Shown: positions 17,558-27,287, counted from the first letter of the stretch. The stretch is DNA of 64,000 bases from Methylobacterium organophilum (GCF_022179465.1 NZ_BPQV01000004.1:248001-312000), one strand, 5' to 3'. The notes: generated from the letters alone by a model not told the origin. Translations and numbers: made by a program.

Positions 17558-19918
17558 TTGCAGGACACGGAAGCGGATGCGCCCTTGAACGAGAGGGAGA
17601 CCGCCGAGGTCGAGGAGACGAGCCTCGCCACCGAGCGTGGCGTGCGCAGCGAGACCGCCCGCGCCCGCACGGCCCGTGCCGCGCGCATCCTCGCCGCCGA
17701 GAAGGCCGCCGAGCCCGCCCCCGCCGCGTCGGAGCGCGGCACCGCCGGGGAGGCCGCCCGCGAGCCGGTGATCGAGGCGGGGCGCCATCTGCGCCACTCG
17801 CCCGAGCGCTTCGTGAACCGCGAATTGTCCTGGCTCCAGTTCAACCGCCGGGTGCTGGAGGAGGCCTCCAACCCGAATCACCCGCTGCTCGAGCAGCTGC
17901 GCTTCCTCTCGATCTCGGCGAACAATCTCGACGAGTTCTTCATGGTGCGCGTGGCCGGCCTGCACGACCAGGTCCGGGCCGGGCTGACCGTGCCCTCCCA
18001 GGACGGCCTCTCCCCCTCCGAGCAGCTCGCCCGCATCGCCAGCGAGGTCTCCCGCCTGGCCCTCGACCAGCAGGAGCGCTGGCGCAGCCTGCGCGTCGAC
18101 CTGCAGGGCGCCGGCATCGAGCTCGTCGATCCGAACGACCTCTCCGAGGCCCATGCCGCCTGGCTCGACGACTACTTCCTGCAGCACGTGCTGCCGGTGC
18201 TGACCCCGCTGGCCATCGACCCGGCCCATCCCTTCCCCTTCATCCCGAATCTCGGCTCGACCGTCGCGCTGATGCTGTCGCGGCCCCGGGACGGGCGCAC
18301 CCTGCGGGCGCTGATCCGCCTGCCGGCCCTGCTGGAGCGCTTCGTGCGCCTTCCGGAGGTGGAGGGCGACCCCACCGCCCGCTTCCTCGCCATCGAGCAG
18401 GTGATCGTGAAGTTCGTCGGCCGGCTCTTCCCCGGCTACACGGTGAAGGGGCAGGGCGCCTTCCGCGTCGTGCGCGATTCCGATCTCGAGATCGAGGAGG
18501 AGGCCGAGGACCTCGTCCTGCATTTCGAATCCGCCCTGAAGCGGCGCCGGCGCGGCGTCGTCATCCGCCTGGAGATCGAGGCGGGCATGGCGGAGGAGCT
18601 GCGCGCCTTCGTGATCGACGAGCTGGAGATCGCCGCCGACGCGGTCTTCCTGGTGGAGGGCATGCTCGCGCTCAACGAGCTCTCCCAGATCGTCGGGATC
18701 GACCGGGCCGACCTCAAGTTCAAGCCCTACAACCCGCGCTTCCCCGAGCGCATCCGCGAATCCGGCGGCGACGTCTTCGCGGCGATCCGCCAGAAGGACT
18801 TCATCGTCCACCACCCCTACGAGTCCTTCGACTCGGTGGTGCAGTTCCTGGCCCAGGCCGCCCGCGACCCGAACGTGGTCGCGATCAAGCAGACGCTCTA
18901 CCGCACCTCCTCCAACTCGCCGATCGTGGCGGCTTTGGCCGAGGCCGCGGAGGCCGGCAAGTCGGTCACCGCCCTCGTCGAGCTGAAGGCCCGCTTCGAC
19001 GAGGAGGCCAATATTCGCTGGGCGCGCAACCTCGAGAAGGCGGGCGCGCAGGTGGTGTTCGGCTTCGTCGAGCTGAAGACCCACGCCAAGCTGTCGATGG
19101 TGGTGCGCCGCGAGGGCGACCGTCTCGTCACCTACTGCCACGTGGGCACGGGCAACTATCACCCGATCACCGCGCGCATCTACACGGACCTGTCCTTCTT
19201 CACCGCCGACCCGGCCATCGCCCGGGACGTGTCGCGCATCTTCAACTTCATCACCGGCTACGCCGAGCCGGCCGAGCTCGAGCGCATGTCGGTCTCGCCG
19301 CTCACCCTGAAGGCGAAGCTGCTGCAGCATATCGAGGACGAGATCCTGCATGCCCGGGCCGGGCGGCCGGCGGCGATCTGGATCAAGTGCAACTCGCTGG
19401 TCGACCCGCAGATCATCGACGCGCTCTACGATGCCAGCGCGGAGGGCGTGCAGATCGACTGCGTGGTGCGCGGCATCTGCTGCCTCCGGCCCGGCATCCC
19501 CGGCCTGTCGGAGACGATCCGGGTGAAGTCGATCGTCGGGCGCTTCCTGGAGCACGGGCGCATCTACGCCTTCGGCAACGGCGCCGGCCTGCCCCACCCC
19601 AAGGCCATCGTCTACATCTCCTCCGCCGACCTGATGAGCCGCAACCTCGACCGGCGCGTCGAGGCGCTGCTGCCGATCCTCAATCCGACCGTGCACCAGC
19701 AGGTGCTCGACCAGATCATGCTCGCCAATCTCCTCGACAACCGGCAGAGCTGGCGTGTACTGGCGTCGGGCGCCAGCGAACGGATCATCCCCGCCGAGGG
19801 CGAAGAGCCGTTCAACGCGCACAAGTACTTCATGACGAATCCGAGCCTGTCCGGGCGCGGCAAGTCGTCGAAGAAGTCGAGCCCCCGCGCGCTCAGCCGC
19901 CGTGCGCAGCGCGCCTGA
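17558..19918 (+). CDS. ppk: Polyphosphate kinase 1
   Basis: This enzyme reversibly polymerises the ATP gamma phosphate into inorganic polyphosphate at the inner membrane. The conserved enzyme begins around [19 protein letters not shown] and includes [61 protein letters not shown] with the autophosphorylated histidine, and [21 protein letters not shown] near the C-terminus. About 85 extra charged, Ala/Glu/Arg-rich residues precede the core. TTG 17558 is chosen because GGAGG lies seven bases upstream. ATG 17420 overlapping hdaA is possible but would bury the Pho-like box in coding sequence. ppx follows 85 bp later. Confidence 0.95.
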   Translation: MQDTEADAPLNERETAEVEETSLATERGVRSETARARTARAARILAAEKAAEPAPAASERGTAGEAAREPVIEAGRHLRHSPERFVNRELSWLQFNRRVLEEASNPNHPLLEQLRFLSISANNLDEFFMVRVAGLHDQVRAGLTVPSQDGLSPSEQLARIASEVSRLALDQQERWRSLRVDLQGAGIELVDPNDLSEAHAAWLDDYFLQHVLPVLTPLAIDPAHPFPFIPNLGSTVALMLSRPRDGRTLRALIRLPALLERFVRLPEVEGDPTARFLAIEQVIVKFVGRLFPGYTVKGQGAFRVVRDSDLEIEEEAEDLVLHFESALKRRRRGVVIRLEIEAGMAEELRAFVIDELEIAADAVFLVEGMLALNELSQIVGIDRADLKFKPYNPRFPERIRESGGDVFAAIRQKDFIVHHPYESFDSVVQFLAQAARDPNVVAIKQTLYRTSSNSPIVAALAEAAEAGKSVTALVELKARFDEEANIRWARNLEKAGAQVVFGFVELKTHAKLSMVVRREGDRLVTYCHVGTGNYHPITARIYTDLSFFTADPAIARDVSRIFNFITGYAEPAELERMSVSPLTLKAKLLQHIEDEILHARAGRPAAIWIKCNSLVDPQIIDALYDASAEGVQIDCVVRGICCLRPGIPGLSETIRVKSIVGRFLEHGRIYAFGNGAGLPHPKAIVYISSADLMSRNLDRRVEALLPILNPTVHQQVLDQIMLANLLDNRQSWRVLASGASERIIPAEGEEPFNAHKYFMTNPSLSGRGKSSKKSSPRALSRRAQRA

Positions 19919-20003
19919 TCCAACGGCGAGGCGGACCATGGCAGCCGACGCGACCCGCAGGCGTGACCCCCGCCTGCCCTGCGGCCCCCTCCTCGGCTAG
20001 GCC

Positions 20004-21551
20004 ATGCCCATGGGACAGACCCGCCCCCACCTCGCCCTCGCCCATCTTTCCGAAGAGCCGGCCGCCTTGCGCATCGCTCCCGTCGCGATTGTCGATATCG
20101 GTTCCAACTCGGTCCGCCTCGTCGCCTATGACGGGCTCACGCGGGCCCCCGCCCCGCTCTACAACGAGAAAGTGCTGTGCGGCCTGGGCCGCAACGTGCT
20201 CTCGACGGGCCGCCTGAACGGGGAGGCGGTGAAGCGGGCGCTCGCGGCGCTGGCCCGCTTCCGGGTGCTGTGCGACACGATGAAGGTCGGACAGCTCTTC
20301 GTGCTCGCCACCGCCGCCGCCCGCGACGCGGAGAACGGGCCCGCCTTCATCGAGGCGGCGGAGGCCGCGATCGGCTGCCCCATCGAGCTGCTCTCCGGCC
20401 GGCGCGAGGCCGAGCTCTCGGCCCTCGGCGTCGTCTCCGGCTTCCACGCCCCGGACGGGGTGGTGGGCGATATGGGCGGCGGCTCCCTGGAGCTCGTCGA
20501 CGTGCGCGGCGCCACGGTGGGGCAGGGGGTGACGATGCCGCTCGGCGGCCTCGCCCTGCAGGACCTCTCCGGCGGCTCCCTCAAGAAGGCCACCAAGATC
20601 GTCCGCGAGAACCTGAAGAAGGCCGAGCCGCAGCTCGAGACCCTGCGCGGGCGCTCCTTCTACGCGGTGGGCGGCACCTGGCGGGCGCTGGCCCGGCTGC
20701 ACATGGCCGCCCGCGGCTATCCGCTCCACGTCATGCACGGCTACAGCGTCGAGCCCTCGGACGAGTTGAGCTTCCTGGAGATCGTCGAGCGGGTCGATGC
20801 CGCCCAGCTCCAGGACGTGGACGCCATCTCCGAGGCGCGCCGGCCGCTGCTCGCCTACGGCGCCGTGGTGCTGGAGGAGATCATCCGGGCCGGGCGCCCG
20901 CGGGAGGTGGCGATCTCGGCCACCGGCGTGCGCGAGGGCCTGCTCTACGAGCGGCTCGACCGGGATGCCCGCGCCCTCGACACCCTGATCGTCTCCGCGC
21001 AGGAGCTGAACCGCCAGCGCGCGCGCTCCCCGGGCCACGGCGAGGAGCTGCGGGCCTGGACCGACGCCTTCGTCGCCACCCTCGACGGGCCGGAGACCGC
21101 CGACGAGCGCCGCCTGCGCCACGCCGCCTGCCTGCTCTCGGACATCAGCTGGCGCGCCCATCCCGATTACCGGGGCGAGCAGGGGCTCAACGTCATCGCC
21201 AACGCCACCTTCACCGGCATCGACCATCCGGGCCGGGCCTATCTCGCCCTGTCCGGCTTCTTCCGGCACGAGGGCATCGCCCCGGAAAAGGCGAGCGCGA
21301 CCCTGCGCGCCATGGCCGGCCCCCGCCTGTTCGAGCGGGCGCGGCTGATCGGCGGCCTCCTGCGGGTCGCCTTCCCGATCTCCGCCGGGATGGAGGGGAC
21401 CCTGAGCCGCATCCAGCTGACGATCGAGGACGGCAAGGTGGTCCTGCGCCTGCCCGCGGAATGGCGCGCCCTCTCCGGCGAGCGCCTGCTCAACCGGGTG
21501 CGGGGCCTCGGCCGCGTGGTCGGCCTGGACGGACGCGTCGACATCGCGTGA
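20004..21551 (+). CDS. ppx: Ppx/GppA family exopolyphosphatase
   Basis: A 515-residue phosphatase that trims polyphosphate (and possibly pppGpp). The actin-like ATPase fold shows IVDIGSNSVRLVAYD near residue 28 (phosphate 1), ATAAARDAENGPAF, LLSGRREAELSALG, GDMGGGSLELVDV near 155 (phosphate 2), YAVGGTWRALARLHM near 220 and ISATGVREGLLYERL near 300. A C-terminal HD-like region follows (LLSDISWRAHPDYRG). It lies downstream of ppk, giving opposing polyphosphate synthesis and breakdown. The usual next genes rnd and aspS are not here but 14-17 kb further on. Confidence 0.93.
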   Translation: MPMGQTRPHLALAHLSEEPAALRIAPVAIVDIGSNSVRLVAYDGLTRAPAPLYNEKVLCGLGRNVLSTGRLNGEAVKRALAALARFRVLCDTMKVGQLFVLATAAARDAENGPAFIEAAEAAIGCPIELLSGRREAELSALGVVSGFHAPDGVVGDMGGGSLELVDVRGATVGQGVTMPLGGLALQDLSGGSLKKATKIVRENLKKAEPQLETLRGRSFYAVGGTWRALARLHMAARGYPLHVMHGYSVEPSDELSFLEIVERVDAAQLQDVDAISEARRPLLAYGAVVLEEIIRAGRPREVAISATGVREGLLYERLDRDARALDTLIVSAQELNRQRARSPGHGEELRAWTDAFVATLDGPETADERRLRHAACLLSDISWRAHPDYRGEQGLNVIANATFTGIDHPGRAYLALSGFFRHEGIAPEKASATLRAMAGPRLFERARLIGGLLRVAFPISAGMEGTLSRIQLTIEDGKVVLRLPAEWRALSGERLLNRVRGLGRVVGLDGRVDIA

Positions 21552-21778
21552 CCGGCGGGGGCAGCCCCGCCGCCCCGCCGGATGATTTTGAATAATCCGA
21601 AAATTCGAACAGCTTCGCGCATTTCTCTCAGAACGAATTGCAAGATCGCGCGTTCAGCGAGCGCACAATGCTCGGCCCGGGGCCCCACGCTCCCGGCCGC
21701 CGGCATTCGGGCGCTCCGGGGGCGCGATCCCGCCCCTCCGGCCGCCCGGTCCTGACGATCCGACTGGGAGTTCGTTCT

Positions 21779-22657
21779 TTGGCTGTCTCAACACCCCTCG
21801 CCCCGGCCGCGGAGACGCGCCTGCCCCTGATGCATTCGGTCTCCTGGGGAGCCATCTTCGCCGGCGCGGCCACGGCCCTCGTCGCGCAGATCGTCATCAA
21901 CCTCGCCGGCGTCGGGCTCGGCCTGTCCGCCCTCGACGTGGACGGCGGCGGCAATCCGAGCGCCGGCACCGCCTCCCTCGCGGCGGCGGGCTGGTGGGTC
22001 GGCTCGGGCATCGTCGCGGCGCTGATCGGCGGCTACCTGGCCGGGCGCCTCTCCGGCCGCCCCTCGGCCTCGACCGCGGCCTATCACGGCCTGGTCTCCT
22101 GGGCGGTGACGACGCTCTTCGTGCTCTACCTCCTGACCTCGGCCTTGAGCGGCCTCGTCGGCGGCGCCTTCGGCACCCTCGGCAGCGTGCTGGGCGGAGC
22201 CGGCCAGGCGGTCGGCGGCACGGTGCAGACGGCGGCCCAGGCCGCGGCCCCCTCCCTGTCCAAGATCTCGAACCCGATCGAGAGCATCGAGCAGCAGGTG
22301 CGCCAGCAGGCCGCCGGCCAGGATCCGCAGGCCGCCCGCGACGCTGCGGTGAGCGCCATCCGCGCCCTGCTCACCGGCGACCAGGCCCAGAAGCAGCAGG
22401 CCGAGGACCGGGCCGCCGACGCCCTCGCCAAGGCCCAGAACATCCCGGTCGATCAGGCCAAGACCCAGATCCAGACCTACGAGAAGCAGTACGCGCAGGC
22501 CCTGGCCGACGCCAAGCAGAAGGCCAAGACCACGGCCGAGGAGACCCGCCGCGCCGCCGCGCAGGGCGCCCTCTACGCCGCCCTCGCCCTGGTGCTCGGC
22601 GCGCTGGCCGCCTTCTTCGGCGGCTTCCTGGGCACGGTGCGCAGGCTCCACGCCTGA
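21779..22657 (+). CDS. PhnA-like multi-helix membrane protein
   Basis: A 292-residue membrane protein of a family often labelled PhnA-like in rhizobia, without an established role. Helices are visible at residues 25-48 (WGAIFAGAATALVAQIVINL), 65-90, 105-135 (VTTLFVLYLLTSALSGLVGG) and a final one near 265-285 (LYAALALVLGALAAFFGGFL). Between them is a Gln/Ala-rich amphipathic region (DQAQKQQAEDRAADALAKAQ) that may form a coiled coil. No ATG fits the conserved start; TTG 21779, eight bases after GGGAG, is preferred. It follows ppx after 227 bp that include an AT-richer patch, and ends at a strong palindrome. Confidence 0.6.
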   Translation: MAVSTPLAPAAETRLPLMHSVSWGAIFAGAATALVAQIVINLAGVGLGLSALDVDGGGNPSAGTASLAAAGWWVGSGIVAALIGGYLAGRLSGRPSASTAAYHGLVSWAVTTLFVLYLLTSALSGLVGGAFGTLGSVLGGAGQAVGGTVQTAAQAAAPSLSKISNPIESIEQQVRQQAAGQDPQAARDAAVSAIRALLTGDQAQKQQAEDRAADALAKAQNIPVDQAKTQIQTYEKQYAQALADAKQKAKTTAEETRRAAAQGALYAALALVLGALAAFFGGFLGTVRRLHA

Positions 22658-22693
22658 GAGCGCCCCGCCTCACGCCCCGTCACGCTTCGCGCG

Positions 22694-22718
22694 GCCCCCG
22701 GATCCCGGATCCGGGGGC
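22694..22718. terminator. Bidirectional hairpin between convergent genes
   Basis: GCCCCCGGATCC and GGATCCGGGGGC form a 12-bp perfect inverted repeat around a single central C, lying between the convergent PhnA-like and MctP-type genes. There is no T-run, so it is called from position and stem. Confidence 0.55.
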
Positions 22719-22727
22719 TGTCGCGTC

Positions 22728-24227
22728 TCAGGCGGTTTCCGCAACGGGCATCGCCTCCGGCAGGCGTGACGCTGGCGAGGCCGTCGCGAACAGGGCATCG
22801 AGCCGCGCCCGCTCCGCCCGGTCGTTCGGCAGCCAGAGCGCCGCCGCGAGATAGATCGCGAGATTGACGACGAGCCCGACGAAGCCGGAGGTCAGCCCGT
22901 AGGCCCAGGGGATGCCGACCGGATAGAGCCCCTGCAGCAGGGCGACCGTGACGATGCCCGCGACCATGCCGGCGAGTGCCCCCGCCGCGCTGCCGAGGCG
23001 GGAGAAGATGCCGAGATAGAGCGGCACTGCGATCTGCACCATCACCTGGAACGCGAACAGGGCGATCGAGAACAGGGAGGGCAGGGGCAGGCAGGCGATC
23101 AGCGCCGAGATCCCGGTGATCGCCGCCATCGCCCCTTGCGAGACGCGCACCAGCCCGCGCTCGCTCAAGGCCCGGTAGGGGGCGACCACGTCGTTGGCGA
23201 TCTGCGCGCCCATCGACTGCACGGTGGCGTCGATATTGCCCATGGAGGCGGCGAAGACCACGACGCCGGCGAAGGCCAGCAGGGGCACGCCGCCGGCCGC
23301 GCGGTTGAGGGTGAACCAGGCGGTCTCCGGGCTCGCCAGCACGTCCGGGCGGGTCGAGGCGAGCAGAGCCAGGAAGCCGAGGCTCGTCACGAAGACCAGG
23401 GCGAGGGGCGCGCAATAGGCCGAGGAGCGCTTCACCGCCTCGATGCCCGAACCGGTATAGAGCCGGATGAACAGGTCCGGCCAGCACAGGGAGCAGAGGA
23501 GCGGCAGCAGGGTCAGGGAGAAGAACAGCAGCGGCTGGTCCGTGCCCAGATCCGGCAGGGCGAGCTTCTCGGCGGGCAGCGCGTCGAGGGAGGCGCCGGT
23601 GGCGAAGAGCCAGGCGATCAGCCCGATCATCAGGGCGCTGCCGGCGAGATAGGCCACCGCGCCCTGGAAGACGTCGGAAATGACGATGCCGCGCATGCCC
23701 ATGCGGATCGTCCAGACCTGGCGCACCGACATCACCACGACCCCGAGCACCACGGCGGCGGTGAAGCCGAGATACCCGAGGGACAGGGCGTGGAACACCG
23801 CCCCCAGGGACTGCATGCCGAGCACCATCCAGGGGAACAGCCCGAGCACGCCGATCAGCGCGGCGACGACGCGGATGCCGCGCGAGCGGTAGCGCAGGGC
23901 CATCAGGTCGGGCTGGGTCTTGAGGTCGTGGGTCGCGCCCCAGGTCCAGACCCGGGCGGCCATCAGATACATCACCACCGGGGCGAGCAGCGTCGAGACG
24001 CCGAGGCCGACCACGCCGCTGCCGACGATGAAGCCGAAGGCGCCGAGGAAGACCGTGCCCGGCTGGTAGGTGTTGAAGAAGGCCATGGCCTGGAAGAAGC
24101 CGCCGAAGGAGCGGCCGGCCACGGTGAAATCGGAAAAGTCCCGGTCGGCGACGTAGGAGCGCTGCAGGATCAGCACGACCAGGGCGAAGAACAGCGCCAG
24201 GGCACCGTAGGTGACGAGGAGACCCAT
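22728..24227 (-). CDS. Sodium:solute symporter, MctP-like monocarboxylate permease
   Basis: A 499-residue SSS-family symporter with about 13 helices. Landmarks are VADRDFSDFTVAGRSFGGFF near residue 28, the GTVFLGAFGFIVGSGVVGLG helix, GMRGIVISDVFQGAVAYLAG near 160, CWPDLFIRLYTGSGIEAVKRS near 235 and ASMGNIDATVQSMGAQIANDV near 330, the last resembling the SSS Na+ signature region. A DUF3311 gene is 2 nt upstream, and a two-component system is divergent. This matches the rhizobial MctP/MctSR layout for lactate, pyruvate and other monocarboxylates. The substrate is inferred from that context. Confidence 0.82.
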   Translation of the reverse strand: MGLLVTYGALALFFALVVLILQRSYVADRDFSDFTVAGRSFGGFFQAMAFFNTYQPGTVFLGAFGFIVGSGVVGLGVSTLLAPVVMYLMAARVWTWGATHDLKTQPDLMALRYRSRGIRVVAALIGVLGLFPWMVLGMQSLGAVFHALSLGYLGFTAAVVLGVVVMSVRQVWTIRMGMRGIVISDVFQGAVAYLAGSALMIGLIAWLFATGASLDALPAEKLALPDLGTDQPLLFFSLTLLPLLCSLCWPDLFIRLYTGSGIEAVKRSSAYCAPLALVFVTSLGFLALLASTRPDVLASPETAWFTLNRAAGGVPLLAFAGVVVFAASMGNIDATVQSMGAQIANDVVAPYRALSERGLVRVSQGAMAAITGISALIACLPLPSLFSIALFAFQVMVQIAVPLYLGIFSRLGSAAGALAGMVAGIVTVALLQGLYPVGIPWAYGLTSGFVGLVVNLAIYLAAALWLPNDRAERARLDALFATASPASRLPEAMPVAETA

Positions 24228-24229
24228 GC

Positions 24230-24433
24230 TCAGGCCTCCCGCCGCTCGGCGAGATAGGCGGCGACCGTGCTCGCGGCGATGAACAGGCTCGTGCCCCAGA
24301 GATAGGCGAGCACCGGCGGCAGGCCGAGGACGGGGGCGGCCCCGTTCAGGCGCCAGTGCAGGGGCGGGGCCAGCGCCAGCACCACGTCGAGGGCGAACCA
24401 GAGCCGGAGGAATCCGGGCAGGCGGGCGGGCAT
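24230..24433 (-). CDS. DUF3311 small membrane protein
   Basis: A 67-residue protein with two membrane helices (FLRLWFALDVVLALAPPLHW and AYLWGTSLFIAASTVAAYLA), the YhdT/DUF3311 arrangement typically encoded just before an SSS symporter. The stop is 2 nt before the permease ATG and AGGAG lies eight bases upstream of its own ATG, so both are made from one message. It is probably an accessory subunit of the permease; that role is inferred. Confidence 0.8.
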   Translation of the reverse strand: MPARLPGFLRLWFALDVVLALAPPLHWRLNGAAPVLGLPPVLAYLWGTSLFIAASTVAAYLAERREA

Positions 24434-24515
24434 CGGCGGTCTCCTCACGGTGTCGAGACCGGGGAGGATCGGCGGCGCGCGCGGCCCCCGCACGGGCAGC
24501 GCGCCCGGAAGAGGC

Positions 24516-24530
24516 CGGGCAATTTGCCCG
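24516..24530. promoter_or_regulatory. Palindromic operator between permease and two-component genes
   Basis: CGGGCAATTTGCCCG is a perfect 15-bp palindrome, with seven-base arms, in the 174-bp divergent spacer. It is a good candidate binding site for the LuxR-type response regulator encoded next door. Confidence 0.5.
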
Positions 24531-24607
24531 AGCGCCGCGATCGGCGCTTGCCAAGCCCGCACGGCCCGGCTCCAACTTCCCCGAAAGAGACCGGGAGGAC
24601 CGCGCCG

Positions 24608-26020
24608 ATGCGCCTGCTCGCCCACCTGATCCTGCGCCTCGTCGGCGTGGTGCTGCTCTGCCTCGCCTGCGCGATCGGCTGGATCGTCTACGAGGCGGAC
24701 CGGGGCATCCGGGCGGAGACTCAGGCCTCCGCCGCGCGGGTGACCCGCGACCTCGCCAATCTCTACTGGCGCGACCTGCTCTGGCGCGACGGGCTCGACC
24801 GCCGCACGATCCTGCCGCGGCCGGACTGGCAGACGGTCTCGACCCTGCGGGTCGTCTCCCCGGGCATCTGCGTCACCTTCGCGGTTCAGGGCCGCGACCC
24901 CGCTCCCCTGTGCAGCCAGGTCGAGGGCCTCGGCGCGGCGCCGCCGGACTGGTTCGCCACCCTCTACGGCGCCGCCTTCGGCGCGCATCCCGCGGTGAGC
25001 CTGCCGCTCACCGTGCGCCAGCGCCGGTCCGGCACGGTCAGCGCCGCGCCGGACCGGGACGCCGCCCTGCGCCAGGTCTGGGGGCAGGTGCGCATCGTGG
25101 TCGGCCTCGCCGGCGCCATGGCGGCGGGCATCGCGCTGCTCGCCGCGCTCCTGATCGGGCAGGCGGTGATGCCGGCCCGGACCATCGTGCGGGCCCTGCG
25201 CCGGCTGGAGACGGGGGATTACGCCGCGCGCCTGCCGCGCTTCGCCGGGGAGGAGTTCCGGCACATCGCCCGCGCCGTGGAGGACCTCGCCGAGCGGCTG
25301 GCCCGCACCACGGCCGAGCGGGCGGCGCTGACCAAGCGCCTGTTCCAGGTGCAGGAGGAGGAGCGCCGGGCGCTCGCCCGCGATCTGCACGACGAGTTCG
25401 GTCAATGCCTCACCGCCAGCGCGGCGCTGGCCGCGGCGATCGAGGCGGGCGCCGAGGAAGGGCGGCCGGACCTCGCCGCCCAGGCCCGCTCGATCTCCCG
25501 GGTCACCGCACGGATGATGGGCAGCCTGAAGGAGGCACTGGCCCGGCTGCGCAGCCAGGATCTCGACGAGCTCGGCCTGGAGGCGAGCCTCGCCCAGCTC
25601 GTCGCCGGCTGGAACGCCCGCGACGCCAAGCGCTCGGTCTACCGCCTGGACGTGGCCGGCAATCTCGGCGCGGTGCCGGCGCAGGCGGCCCTGAGCGTCT
25701 ACCGCATCGCCCAGGAATGCCTGACCAACGCCGCCCGCCACGGCCGGCCGCGGGCGGACGGGCGCCCGGCGGAGGTGCGGCTGCGGGTGGAGCATGCGGG
25801 CCAGGGCCTGCCCCAGATCCGCCTCACCGTCGAGGACGAGGGCGGCGGCGACCCGGCCCGGGTCGAGGGCGGGGGCGGCCACGGCATCCTCGGCATCCGC
25901 GAGCGCATCGCGGCGCTCGGCGGCTCGCTCGCCATCGGCCGGGCCGAGCGCGGCCTGCGCATCGCCGCCATCATCCCACTGGCCGGCCCCCGGCTGGTGC
26001 CCCAGGTCGCCGCCGCGTGA
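24608..26020 (+). CDS. Sensor histidine kinase (HisKA_3, NarX/UhpB type)
   Basis: A 470-residue membrane kinase. One N-terminal helix is followed by a periplasmic loop of about 140 residues with two cysteines (SPGICVTFAVQGRDPAPLCS). A second helix at 160-190 leads into a HAMP segment (RALRRLETGDYAARLPRF). The dimerisation domain carries the phospho-accepting histidine in EERRALARDLHDEFGQCL near residue 260. A short ATPase domain shows YRIAQECLTNAARHG (N box), EDEGGG and GGHGILGIRERIAALGG (G box). It overlaps nothing but is 10 nt before its response regulator. It is divergent from the permease operon, so it probably senses the permease substrate. Confidence 0.9.
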   Translation: MRLLAHLILRLVGVVLLCLACAIGWIVYEADRGIRAETQASAARVTRDLANLYWRDLLWRDGLDRRTILPRPDWQTVSTLRVVSPGICVTFAVQGRDPAPLCSQVEGLGAAPPDWFATLYGAAFGAHPAVSLPLTVRQRRSGTVSAAPDRDAALRQVWGQVRIVVGLAGAMAAGIALLAALLIGQAVMPARTIVRALRRLETGDYAARLPRFAGEEFRHIARAVEDLAERLARTTAERAALTKRLFQVQEEERRALARDLHDEFGQCLTASAALAAAIEAGAEEGRPDLAAQARSISRVTARMMGSLKEALARLRSQDLDELGLEASLAQLVAGWNARDAKRSVYRLDVAGNLGAVPAQAALSVYRIAQECLTNAARHGRPRADGRPAEVRLRVEHAGQGLPQIRLTVEDEGGGDPARVEGGGGHGILGIRERIAALGGSLAIGRAERGLRIAAIIPLAGPRLVPQVAAA

Positions 26021-26030
26021 GGCCGGAGCG

Positions 26031-26678
26031 ATGAGCCTCGCGATCCTCCTCGTCGACGACCATCCGGTGGTGCGCGAGGGCTACCGCCTGCTCCTGGAGC
26101 GCCAGCCCGGCTATCGGGTGGTGGCGGAGGCCGAGGACGCGGCCGGCGCCTACCGCGCCTACAAGGCGGCCAAGCCCGACCTCGTCGTCATGGACATCGC
26201 CATGCCCGGCCCGAGCGGGATCGAGGCCCTGCGCCACATCCGGCAATGGGACCCGCAGGCCCGCATCCTCGTCTTCAGCATGCATGGCGGCGCGGCCTTC
26301 GCCCTCAAGGCCTTCGAGGCCGGCGCCTCCGGCTACGTGACCAAGAGCAGCGCACCCTCCGAGCTGGTGCGGGCGGTGGGCACCGTCGCCCGCGGCGGAC
26401 GGGCGCTCAGCGAGGACATCGCCCGCGAGATCGCCGCCGACCGCCTGTCGAGCGGCTACGACGCGATCCGCGACCTCGGCCCCCGGGAGGTCGAGATCCT
26501 GCGCCTGGTCGCCTCCGGCCAGACCAGCGACCGCATCGCCCGGGCGCTCAACCTCAGCCAGAAGACGGTGCAGAACTACCATTACGCCATCAAGGCCAAG
26601 ATCGGCGCCCGCACCGACGCCCATCTCGTCTGGCTCGCCATCGGCGCCGGCCTCCTGGCGATCGAGCCGGCGCCGTGA
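26031..26678 (+). CDS. LuxR/NarL-family response regulator
   Basis: A 215-residue regulator. The receiver domain shows LLVDDHPVVREGYRLLLE (acidic pair), the phospho-acceptor Asp in DLVVMDIAMPGPSG near residue 54 and the switch Lys in ASGYVTKSSAPSEL. The C-terminal helix-turn-helix is LGPREVEILRLVASGQTSDR followed by IARALNLSQKTVQNY. It follows the kinase by 10 nt with GGAG in front. It likely controls the divergent DUF3311/permease operon through the spacer palindrome. Confidence 0.92.
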   Translation: MSLAILLVDDHPVVREGYRLLLERQPGYRVVAEAEDAAGAYRAYKAAKPDLVVMDIAMPGPSGIEALRHIRQWDPQARILVFSMHGGAAFALKAFEAGASGYVTKSSAPSELVRAVGTVARGGRALSEDIAREIAADRLSSGYDAIRDLGPREVEILRLVASGQTSDRIARALNLSQKTVQNYHYAIKAKIGARTDAHLVWLAIGAGLLAIEPAP

Positions 26679-26693
26679 GGGCGCAGCCCCATC

Positions 26694-26785
26694 CCCCTCC
26701 GGTCGATCCCTTCGGGAGGGCGGAGGGGGCTTCGCTCAAGGGCCGCGCCGGCTTGCCGTTTCGCTCGCGTCCGAGCGGAAACGGC
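26694..26785. terminator. Tandem hairpins after the response regulator gene
   Basis: Two inverted repeats lie in this convergent spacer. CCCCCTCC with GGAGGGGG (about 26695-26730) encloses an imperfect hairpin. Then GCCGTTTCGCTCG (26755-26767) pairs with CGAGCGGAAACGGC (26772-26785) with one bulged base. They probably terminate transcription from both sides. Confidence 0.5.
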
Positions 26786-26786
26786 C

Positions 26787-27287
26787 TCACTCGCCCTCGG
26801 CCCGCTCCAGGGTGACGATGCTGCGGGTCTCCCCGTGCTGGGCCCAGTTCGGCATGATCCGCCAGGGGGTCAGCACGCGCAGGCGCTTGCCGTCGAGGGT
26901 GAAGCGGCGGGTCTGGGCGGTGCCGACCCAGGCCGGGTTCCAGGCCACGTCGAGCTTGGCCGTCCAGCTGTCGCCCTCGGTGGTGAAGGTGCCCGTATAG
27001 GCGACCATGGTGTCGAGGAGCTTCGCCCGCCCGGCCTCGTCGCCGGCCGGCTTGCGGCCCTCGCCGGTGAGATTGAAGAACACCCGGCCCTCCGGGGTGA
27101 AATAGGCGTAGCCGGTCGGGTGCTCGCCCATCACCGGTTCGGTCTTGCCGGTCTCCTTCACCTCCACGACGTAGGAGACGAGCTTCCACAGCCCGGTGAG
27201 CCGCGCATCCCCCGCCGCCAGGGCCGGCCCCGGAAGCAGCGCGAGCGCCACAAGCGCCGCGGCGCCACGGCTGATCGTCCTCGTCAT
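26787..27287 (-). CDS. Exported lipocalin-like domain protein
   Basis: A 166-residue protein with a signal peptide (MTRTISRGAAALVALALLPG, cleavage near ALAA) followed by a lipocalin-like domain (Lipocalin_5 type). Visible segments are LTGLWKLVSYVVEVKETGK, GEHPTGYAYFTPEGRVFFNL, YTGTFTTEGDSWTAKLDVAWNP and GTAQTRRFTLDGKRL RVLTPW, matching the usual order of strands. ATG 27287 is chosen for the signal peptide, with GGGGAA upstream. Ligand unknown. It is monocistronic and converges on the response regulator gene across hairpins. Confidence 0.78.
   Translation of the reverse strand: MTRTISRGAAALVALALLPGPALAAGDARLTGLWKLVSYVVEVKETGKTEPVMGEHPTGYAYFTPEGRVFFNLTGEGRKPAGDEAGRAKLLDTMVAYTGTFTTEGDSWTAKLDVAWNPAWVGTAQTRRFTLDGKRLRVLTPWRIMPNWAQHGETRSIVTLERAEGE

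Noticed and set aside
17516-19939. Long minus-strand frame opposite ppk
   Set aside because: Antisense shadow; the plus strand carries all PPK1 motifs.
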